Assembly (NCBI RefSeq): GCF_000613925.1
Contig: NZ_BAJX01000022.1
Span: 1-39,881, forward strand
Length of the DNA stretch: 39,881 nucleotides
Origin: Prevotella histicola JCM 15637 = DNF00424
Lineage (GTDB): Bacteria > Bacteroidota > Bacteroidia > Bacteroidales > Bacteroidaceae
Direction of reading: 5' to 3'
Positions within the stretch are counted from its first letter, which is position 1. The number at the start of each line of letters is the position of its first letter. Shown here one piece after another: positions 34,516 to 39,881 of the stretch. Under the pieces are notes generated by a model. It saw only the letters and a program-made list of their open reading frames with translations, ran no database searches and was not told the origin of the DNA. A program made the position numbers and the translations under genes.

Positions 34516-35958
34516 ATGTTCTCTCGAGCACTCGGAAATATTAATCCTTGTTTACGCCCTCACCGCATTTACAATCGTTATATTGGTGAATTCTTGTATA
34601 CTAATTGTCGTAAATGTGTTCGTTGTCGTAGTTCTTACGCTTCATCTTGGGCAAATAGGATTGATTCTGAGTGCTCTTTTCATCGTTATTCCTTATTTTT
34701 AACGCTTACTTATGATAATGATCATCTGCCCTATTATGCACCATTGTTTAATTTAGATGGTTCTCGTACTGATGTATGGTGTAGTAATCGTGGTTGTGAT
34801 AATGGTAAGTTTGTATCTTCTGATATTGCTCGACCAATTCCTCCCGTAGGTATGGAAGATACTGTTTGCTTTGCTTATCCATGTAAAAAAGATGTTCAGG
34901 ACTTTTTCAAGCGTCTTCGTAGTAAAATAGATTATAAACTTAAACCCCGTGGAAATGAATACAGAATCAGATACTTCATTTGTTCCGAATATGGACCTAA
35001 CACGTTTCGTCCGCATTATCATGCCATTTTGTGGTACGATAGCGAAATACTCCACAACGAACTTAACGTCCTTATACGTGAAACTTGGAAGAACGGTAAT
35101 ACGGACTTCTCACTCGTCAACAGTAGTGCAAGTCAATACGTTGCGAAATATGTTAACGGCGATTGTGATCTACCGTCGTTTTTACGCACTGAATTTACCT
35201 CTACGTTCCATTTGGCAAGTAAACATCCTTGTATCGGGTATGGTAAGGATGATGAAGAAGCGTTGTACGAAAATGTCATTAACGGAACTTATGGAAGAAA
35301 TTGCCTTAATAAGTCCACAAATGAGTTTGAATTTGTCTGCCCTCCCCGTAGTCTTGAAAATAGGATCTTGCCAAAGTGTAAAGGATACCGCCGTATATCT
35401 CATTCTGAAAGAGTACGAATATATGCGCTTGCGTATGACTATGAACAAAAAGGCTTAGATTATAAGTCCTTGTTACCATTTGAGTTTGATTATGCTGCTT
35501 ACCCTCATGTTGATATACATGCTTCTCTTATGTGCCTGGATTTCTGTAAGCGTTTTAATTGGACTCCTGAAATGTACGTGTGTGCATTGGAAGATTACTA
35601 TTATCGTAAAGATATGTACTTATTAAAAACTCAATATGAATATCAAGTTTCTTATGTAGATAGTGGTAACCCCGTTTGTCACCTCGTAGACTTTGATTTA
35701 GACTTAATTAGGAAACTCCCACGTAGGCGTGAAGTTTTCCTTTGTAGTCCTTGGCGTTCTATTATGTCTACTTATTGTCTTGATTCTTCTGTATTGTATG
35801 ACGCTGATGGTAATTTGAATGGTTGGTTATTCTATCATGTCCGTCAATATGGTTCGCATTTCTACTCTGAAAATGTTGCCCGTTATCAAAAGATACATAA
35901 TGATTCTCTTAAGAATAAGAAACTTAATGAGATACTTAATAAATATATGTTTGTTTAA
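34516..35958 (+). CDS. microvirus replication initiator (VP4, HUH-type Rep)
   Basis: A 480-residue rolling-circle replication initiator that nicks the double-stranded form to start viral strand synthesis. The N-terminal CRKCVRCRSSYASSW (about residues 31-45) matches the Cys motif found in microvirus VP4 proteins. Motif I is FLTLTYDNDHLP (61-72). The metal-binding HUH-like motif is RPHYHAILW (165-173), and the catalytic tyrosine motif is YVAKYV (208-213). The long C-terminal region after about residue 230 is less conserved and longer than in gokushoviruses, as in Bacteroidetes microviruses. It ends 17 nt before the capsid gene. The cleavage site (origin) was not identified with confidence. Confidence 0.93.
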   Translation: MFSRALGNINPCLRPHRIYNRYIGEFLYTNCRKCVRCRSSYASSWANRIDSECSFHRYSLFLTLTYDNDHLPYYAPLFNLDGSRTDVWCSNRGCDNGKFVSSDIARPIPPVGMEDTVCFAYPCKKDVQDFFKRLRSKIDYKLKPRGNEYRIRYFICSEYGPNTFRPHYHAILWYDSEILHNELNVLIRETWKNGNTDFSLVNSSASQYVAKYVNGDCDLPSFLRTEFTSTFHLASKHPCIGYGKDDEEALYENVINGTYGRNCLNKSTNEFEFVCPPRSLENRILPKCKGYRRISHSERVRIYALAYDYEQKGLDYKSLLPFEFDYAAYPHVDIHASLMCLDFCKRFNWTPEMYVCALEDYYYRKDMYLLKTQYEYQVSYVDSGNPVCHLVDFDLDLIRKLPRRREVFLCSPWRSIMSTYCLDSSVLYDADGNLNGWLFYHVRQYGSHFYSENVARYQKIHNDSLKNKKLNEILNKYMFV

Positions 35959-35975
35959 TTTTAAAATTTATTATT

Positions 35976-37745
35976 ATGGGTCTATTTAAAATGCCTGCTC
36001 CTAAACCTCGGCTTGCTCGTAATGGTTTTGATCTGAGTTCACGCAGAATCTTCTCTGCTAAAGCAGGTCAGTTATTACCAATTGGTTGTTGGGAAGTTAA
36101 CCCTTCTGAACACTTTAAATTCTCTGTTCAGGATCTTGTACGTACAACTACTCTTAATACTGCTTCTTATGCTCGTATGAAAGAGTATTATCATTTCTTT
36201 TTTGTGTCTTATCGCTCTTTGTGGCAATGGTTTGACCAGTTCATCGTTGGCACTAATAACCCACATTCTGCGCTTAATGGTGTCAAGAAAAACGGTACTA
36301 CGAACTACAATCAGATCTGTTCCTCTGTACCTACCTTTGATCTTGGTAAACTTATTACACGTTTGAAAACGTCTGATATGGATTCACAAGGTTTCAATTA
36401 TTCTGAAGGTGCTGCTAAGCTGCTTAACATGTTGAATTATGGAGTTACCAACAAAGGTAAGTTCATGAATCTTGAAAACCTGATTACTTCTACTTCTTAT
36501 CTTCCCTCTAAGGACGATAAAGAGCCTTCTTCTATTTATGCATGTAAGGTCTCTCCATTCCGTTTGCTCGCTTATCAGAAGATTTTTAACGACTTTTATC
36601 GTAACCAGGATTGGACGCCTTCTGATGTTCGTTCGTTCAACGTGGATGATTATGCAGATGATTCTAATCTGACCATTGAACCTGATGTTGCTCTTAAATT
36701 CTGTCAGATGCGTTACCGTCCTTATGCTAAGGATTGGTTAACGTCCATGAAGCCTACTCCTAACTATTCAGATGGTATTTTTAACCTCCCTGAGTATGTA
36801 CGCGGAAATGGTAATGTTATTCTCACTAATAATAAGAGTGGATCAGTATCATTGGATAGTGGTACTGTTTCTCCTTCTTCATTCAGTGTTAATGATCTTC
36901 GTGCTGCGTTTGCTCTTGATAAGATGTTAGAAGCTACACGCCGTGCTAATGGATTGGATTACGCTTCACAGATAGAGGCGCATTTCGGTTTCAAAGTACC
37001 TGAATCTCGTGCTAATGATGCTCGCTTCCTTGGTGGCTTCGATAACTCCATTGTAGTAAGTGAAGTTGTTTCTACTAATGGTAATGCTGCTTCTGATGGT
37101 TCTCATGCTTCTATTGGTGATCTTGGTGGAAAAGGTATAGGATCCATGAGCAGTGGTACTATTGAATTCGATTCCACCGAACACGGTATTATCATGTGTA
37201 TTTACTCGGTCGCTCCACAGAGTGAATATAATGCTTCTTATCTTGATCCTTTCAATAGGAAGTTGACCCGTGAACAGTTCTATCAACCTGAATTTGCTGA
37301 TCTTGGTTATCAGGCTCTGATTGGTTCTGATCTTATTTGCTCTACGCTTGGCATGAATGAAAAGCAAGCAGGCTTCTCGGACATTGAACTTAATAATAAC
37401 TTATTAGGTTATCAGGTTCGCTACAATGAGTATAAGACCGCTCGTGATCTTGTATTCGGTGATTTCGAGTCAGGTAAATCACTTTCTTATTGGTGTACTC
37501 CTCGTTTTGATTTCGGCTACGGTGATACAGAAAAAAAGATTGCCCCAGAAAATAAAGGAGGTGCTGATTATCGTAAAAAAGGTAATCGTTCTCATTGGTC
37601 TTCTAGGAACTTCTATATTAACCCAAATTTGGTTAACCCGATCTTCTTAACTTCTGCCGTACAAGCTGATCACTTCATCGTTAATTCATTCTTAGACGTC
37701 AAGGCAGTACGCCCTATGAGTGTTACAGGCTTATCTTCACTTTAA
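35976..37745 (+). CDS. microvirus major capsid protein VP1
   Basis: A 589-residue single-jelly-roll capsid protein (F/VP1 family). The basic N-terminus (KMPAPKPRLARNGFDLSSRR), GQLLPIGCWEVNPSEHFKF, and the block MLEATRRANGLDYASQIEAH followed by FGF (about residues 316-340) with RFLGG are family hallmarks. YLDPFNRKLTREQFYQPEFA and the late DHFIVNSF are also typical. Length is above gokushovirus values (about 530-560) and fits Alpavirinae. Ser/Gly-rich stretches around residues 285-310 and 365-395 probably form the surface loops. It lies in the late gene order Rep-VP1-unknown-VP2. Confidence 0.95.
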   Translation: MGLFKMPAPKPRLARNGFDLSSRRIFSAKAGQLLPIGCWEVNPSEHFKFSVQDLVRTTTLNTASYARMKEYYHFFFVSYRSLWQWFDQFIVGTNNPHSALNGVKKNGTTNYNQICSSVPTFDLGKLITRLKTSDMDSQGFNYSEGAAKLLNMLNYGVTNKGKFMNLENLITSTSYLPSKDDKEPSSIYACKVSPFRLLAYQKIFNDFYRNQDWTPSDVRSFNVDDYADDSNLTIEPDVALKFCQMRYRPYAKDWLTSMKPTPNYSDGIFNLPEYVRGNGNVILTNNKSGSVSLDSGTVSPSSFSVNDLRAAFALDKMLEATRRANGLDYASQIEAHFGFKVPESRANDARFLGGFDNSIVVSEVVSTNGNAASDGSHASIGDLGGKGIGSMSSGTIEFDSTEHGIIMCIYSVAPQSEYNASYLDPFNRKLTREQFYQPEFADLGYQALIGSDLICSTLGMNEKQAGFSDIELNNNLLGYQVRYNEYKTARDLVFGDFESGKSLSYWCTPRFDFGYGDTEKKIAPENKGGADYRKKGNRSHWSSRNFYINPNLVNPIFLTSAVQADHFIVNSFLDVKAVRPMSVTGLSSL

Positions 37746-37756
37746 TTTCTTGCTCT

Positions 37757-38194
37757 ATGAATCATTTAGATAGAATGCCAAAGGATTGTTATACAATTCC
37801 AATTCCTCCATTAGAGGTTAATGGCTTAAATAATGGTATCTCTCCTATTGATGATACCTTGTATAATACGCTTTGTCCTATTAACCCGTTAACGGGTCAT
37901 CGTGACGATATGTTGTCACGTTTGTTCTCTGGTCAGGTATCAGATACTGAAAAACAGTTGATAGTATCACAGTTAGTTCAGATTAAAGGTGTATCTTCAC
38001 CTAAGGACTTATCGGATGATGATATATTATCTATTATACCATCTCGTTATTTGTCGGATCCTGTAGAACTTGACCGCTATCGTGATTTTGTTGATGATCT
38101 ACGCAATATTGATGATAGTACTACGTTAGACACTTCGAATAATGTTACTAATGAGCCTGAGCCATCGACTAACGCTCCTGGTTCTCCTGAGTGA
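37757..38194 (+). CDS. microvirus protein between capsid and pilot genes (scaffold candidate)
   Basis: A 145-residue, acidic, hydrophilic protein with no membrane segment. NPLTGHRDDMLSRLFSGQVS and EKQLIVSQLVQI suggest helices in the middle. The C-terminus is Asn/Pro/Ser-rich and probably disordered (NVTNEPEPSTNAPGSPE). Internal scaffolding proteins (VP3) of gokushoviruses have similar size and composition but are encoded before VP1, so a scaffolding role is inference from size, charge and the absence of any other scaffold gene. It starts 11 nt after the capsid gene stop. A strong hairpin follows the stop. Confidence 0.7.
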   Translation: MNHLDRMPKDCYTIPIPPLEVNGLNNGISPIDDTLYNTLCPINPLTGHRDDMLSRLFSGQVSDTEKQLIVSQLVQIKGVSSPKDLSDDDILSIIPSRYLSDPVELDRYRDFVDDLRNIDDSTTLDTSNNVTNEPEPSTNAPGSPE

Positions 38195-38219
38195 TATTAT
38201 TTGATACTGTGTGAATCCG

Positions 38220-38239
38220 CCCCCTACTCTTGTAGGGGG
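38220..38239 (+). terminator. strong hairpin between ORF 37757-38194 and VP2
   Basis: CCCCCTAC pairs perfectly with GTAGGGGG around a TCTT loop. It is followed by TAATTTTAATT rather than a pure T-run, so it may be a leaky terminator or a processing and stability element lowering VP2 relative to capsid. A role in ssDNA packaging or replication is also possible. Confidence 0.6.
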
Positions 38240-38264
38240 TAATTTTAATTAAAATAGTAATGTT

Positions 38265-39539
38265 ATGCCATTTCCTATAATTCCCGCTCTTATAGCTGCC
38301 GGTTCAGCTATCGCCGGAGGTGCCATGGGCAGTGCTAGTAATCGCAAGACTAACCAAACTAATCTGCAGATTGCCCGTGAGACTAATCAGATGAATTATC
38401 AACTTTTCCAGGAATCTAATGCATTTAACGAAAAGATGTATCATGAAGCTAATGCTTATAATACTCCTTCAGCTCAGATGCAACGTTATGCAGAAGCAGG
38501 TATTAACCCTTATATTGCTGCAGGTAATGTTCAAACAGGTAATACTACTTCAGCTTTACAAAGCGCCCCTGCTCCTCAAATGCATGCTGCTCAAATGCAG
38601 CCTGATGTTAACATGGCTAATGGAATGATGTCAGCTGGTTCTATTATTAATCAGTATGCCCAAAATGAACTTGCACTTGCTCAGGCTCGTAAGACTAATT
38701 CAGAAGCTAGTTGGATAGATCGTCTTAATACTGCTTATGTTGGTAATATGAACGCTCATACAGGTGTTTTAAATTCTCAAAATGGCTTACTTGATCTTGA
38801 TTTTAAGATTAAGCATGATACATTAGGTAATTATATTAAGTTATCTGATCTGTCTGTTGCTAATGCTCAGGAGACTAATAAAAGTTTGATTCTTCAGAAT
38901 GTTCATCAGGATCTTGAAAACCAGCTTTCTAATATTAATCTTGGGATTCAGGATAAGTATGCTGAGCAGATGTTTAAAGCGCAGTTTAATTCTATTTTAG
39001 TACATTCTCTTAGTGAGTGGATGCATATTGGTATTGACCAACAAAATGCTAATACTAATCGTATGAATGCTAATACTAATCGTATGGACGCTAATACTAA
39101 CCGTATGAACGCTAATACTAACCGTATGAACGCTAATACTAACCGTATGAACGCTAATACTAATAGTTTTGTTGGTAATGCTCAGGTGTTTAATCTTATG
39201 AATGGTGCGTTTAAAACTGCTGCTGAGACTGTTGGTGTTAAGATTGATAATTCAAATAAGAATAAGTTATTTAATGTTACTATTCGTGGTTTGAATTTGG
39301 ATAATATTAATAAAGCAGGTCAAAATGTTATGTTGTCTAATCAGATAGGCGATTATTCTACTGATAAATGGTTTAGACGCCTTGGTATGGCTACTGATGG
39401 TGCCGTTGGTGGTGTCATTACTTATAATGCCGTTAAAAATTCAGGTTCTCCACGTCCCGTTGGATTTAAGACTAAACCTAAATCAGGTGGTTTTTTAAAG
39501 AAAGTTACTAAAGTTGGTTCTAAAATTGGTTTTAGATGA
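38265..39539 (+). CDS. microvirus DNA pilot protein VP2
   Basis: A 424-residue minor spike/pilot protein (VP2/H family) used to deliver the genome. The N-terminal Gly/Ala-rich hydrophobic segment (IIPALIAAGSAIAGGAMGSA, residues 5-24) is typical and may insert in membrane. The hallmark block is NAYNTPSAQMQRYAEAGINP (about residues 64-83). A long Asn/Gln-rich, helix-prone centre follows, containing six tandem heptads (NANTNRM and variants, residues 261-302). The C-terminus is basic (KPKSGGFLKKVTKVGSKIGFR). Its TGA overlaps the ATG of a 34-codon ORF. Coiled-coil tube formation as in the phiX174 H protein is inference. Confidence 0.93.
   Translation: MPFPIIPALIAAGSAIAGGAMGSASNRKTNQTNLQIARETNQMNYQLFQESNAFNEKMYHEANAYNTPSAQMQRYAEAGINPYIAAGNVQTGNTTSALQSAPAPQMHAAQMQPDVNMANGMMSAGSIINQYAQNELALAQARKTNSEASWIDRLNTAYVGNMNAHTGVLNSQNGLLDLDFKIKHDTLGNYIKLSDLSVANAQETNKSLILQNVHQDLENQLSNINLGIQDKYAEQMFKAQFNSILVHSLSEWMHIGIDQQNANTNRMNANTNRMDANTNRMNANTNRMNANTNRMNANTNSFVGNAQVFNLMNGAFKTAAETVGVKIDNSNKNKLFNVTIRGLNLDNINKAGQNVMLSNQIGDYSTDKWFRRLGMATDGAVGGVITYNAVKNSGSPRPVGFKTKPKSGGFLKKVTKVGSKIGFR
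39045..39170 (+). repeat. six tandem 21-bp repeats within VP2
   Basis: Six in-frame units of 21 bp encode NANTNRM (units 1, 2, 4, 5), DANTNRM (unit 3) and NANTNSF (unit 6). Units 4 and 5 are identical at the DNA level and differ from units 1 and 2 only at synonymous C/T positions, pointing to recent duplication. Confidence 0.9.
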
Positions 39540-39640
39540 TTCGCAAATTATTAATTGTATTATTGTCTGCTATTTCATTGCTTTTTATTGTCCGTGTTTT
39601 GGCAGCTTTGTATTGTTTGTTAATGATTCTCTTTAATTAG
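39536..39640 (+). CDS. 34-residue hydrophobic peptide, candidate microvirus lysis protein
   Basis: An ORF whose ATG (39536-39538) overlaps the TGA of VP2, allowing termination-reinitiation. The product starts MIRKLLIVLLSAISLLF and continues IVRVLAALYCLLMILFN: nearly all hydrophobic, two basic residues at the N-terminus and one Arg in the middle, so one long or two short membrane spans. It ends inside the first base pairs of the terminator. Lysis genes of Bacteroidetes microviruses are generally not assigned. A small membrane peptide at the end of the operon is a good candidate. No homologue is known to me. Confidence 0.6.
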   Translation: MIRKLLIVLLSAISLLFIVRVLAALYCLLMILFN

Positions 39641-39664
39641 TCACTCTTCGGAGTGGCTTTTTTT
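39639..39664 (+). terminator. terminator of the microvirus transcript
   Basis: AGTCACTC pairs with GAGTGGCT (one G-T pair) around a TTCG tetraloop, followed by seven T. The stem starts in the stop codon of the 34-residue ORF. Confidence 0.9.
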
Positions 39665-39881
39665 GTTGTATATCGGTAATCCGTCAAGGTTATGTAATAA
39701 GCCTTGACAGCGTAGCCCCCGTGTCCTAACCGCACTCCGTTAGGCGCGGAGGAGCATGCCGACGACCCCGTAAATACTTCTTTCTATGTAATGTGCTGCC
39801 GTCCTGTTAATAAATGTAAATTCTATCAGTTTCACGAAGTGTCACGGCTTTAATCATTCTGCCGTGATTGCATCCTCTTGA
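39665..39881. other. hairpin-rich noncoding segment at right of provirus
   Basis: No ORF of note. Three perfect stems are visible: GTCAAGG/CCTTGAC (39683-39689 with 39702-39708), CCTAAC/GTTAGG (39725-39730 with 39739-39744) and TCACGGC/GCCGTGA (39842-39848 with 39861-39867). The segment is clearly richer in G+C than the phage genes. It probably represents the viral intergenic region, where replication and packaging signals could lie. The right attachment site is not seen before the window ends. Confidence 0.5.

Larger units (their letters stand above)
33832..39881 (+). mobile_element. integrated microvirus (Microviridae, Bacteroidetes Alpavirinae/BMV-like), right end not in window
   Basis: A compact, all-plus-strand module of small ORFs, rolling-circle Rep, major capsid protein, unknown 145-residue protein, DNA pilot protein, a 34-residue membrane peptide and a terminator, followed by a hairpin-rich noncoding stretch. 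It has no integrase. Codons end predominantly in T, unlike the flanking host genes, fitting a T-rich ssDNA virion strand. Proviruses of this kind in Bacteroidetes have been reported to integrate at dif-like sites using host XerC/D. The dif-like site at 33832-33859 fits. About 6.05 kb is visible, close to a full microvirus genome. Confidence 0.92.

Noticed and set aside
34949..35458. 169-codon plus-strand frame inside Rep
   Set aside because: Shifted frame of a clearly conserved Rep gene, with no recognisable product. Overlapping coding is possible in microviruses, but nothing supports it here.

Overview
The window looks like a chromosomal segment of a Bacteroidales bacterium, most likely Prevotella in the P. 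melaninogenica/histicola range. The evidence is a SusC/SusD pair with Bacteroidetes-type lipoproteins, promoter boxes of the TTTG-N19/20-TAnnTTTG type, A/T-rich ribosome binding regions instead of Shine-Dalgarno sites, and protein families typical of that order. Species assignment is inference. No tRNA, rRNA, IS transposase or CRISPR array was seen.

Layout. (1) 526-2553: a secreted M13 zinc peptidase. (2) 2802-6411, all minus strand: a surface-glycan cassette of LicD-type transferase, IspD/TarI-type cytidylyltransferase, extended SDR and a glycosyltransferase-like protein, closed by a terminator. (3) 7434-19716, minus strand: SusC (with STN domain), SusD, a DUF4843-type lipoprotein, a PKD-like lipoprotein and two tandem zinc-metalloprotease paralogues. 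This is probably a protein or peptide capture and degradation locus. One paralogue has lost the HExxHxxxxxH site. (4) 20496-25675: a polysaccharide flippase (plus) converging on a GT2 glycosyltransferase and two paralogous polytopic membrane proteins (minus). (5) 25899-31689, minus: a tightly overlapping operon of phosphoethanolamine transferase-like, two acyltransferase-3, UbiA-type prenyltransferase, HAD phosphatase and GtrA genes, with a divergent AraC-family regulator at 32027-32956. (6) 33832 to the window end: an integrated microvirus (Microviridae, Alpavirinae/BMV-like) with Rep, major capsid, DNA pilot protein and several small ORFs. It is preceded by a dif-like XerC/D site that probably marks its left junction. 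The right junction lies outside the window.

How the genes work together. Blocks 2, 4 and 5 all concern envelope glycans and lipids: polyol-phosphate or phosphocholine-type decoration, flipping, polyprenyl-phosphate sugar synthesis, acylation and phosphoethanolamine addition. Block 3 takes up and degrades proteins. The microvirus encodes no integrase and probably relies on host XerC/XerD.

Three points deserve attention. A roughly 175-nt intergenic element with a 22-nt-period dyad array occurs four times in the same orientation. Six genes are each interrupted by an apparent single-base loss, which suggests a base-calling problem as much as biology. The microvirus carries an unlisted 34-residue hydrophobic peptide gene starting inside the pilot-protein stop codon, a candidate lysis gene.
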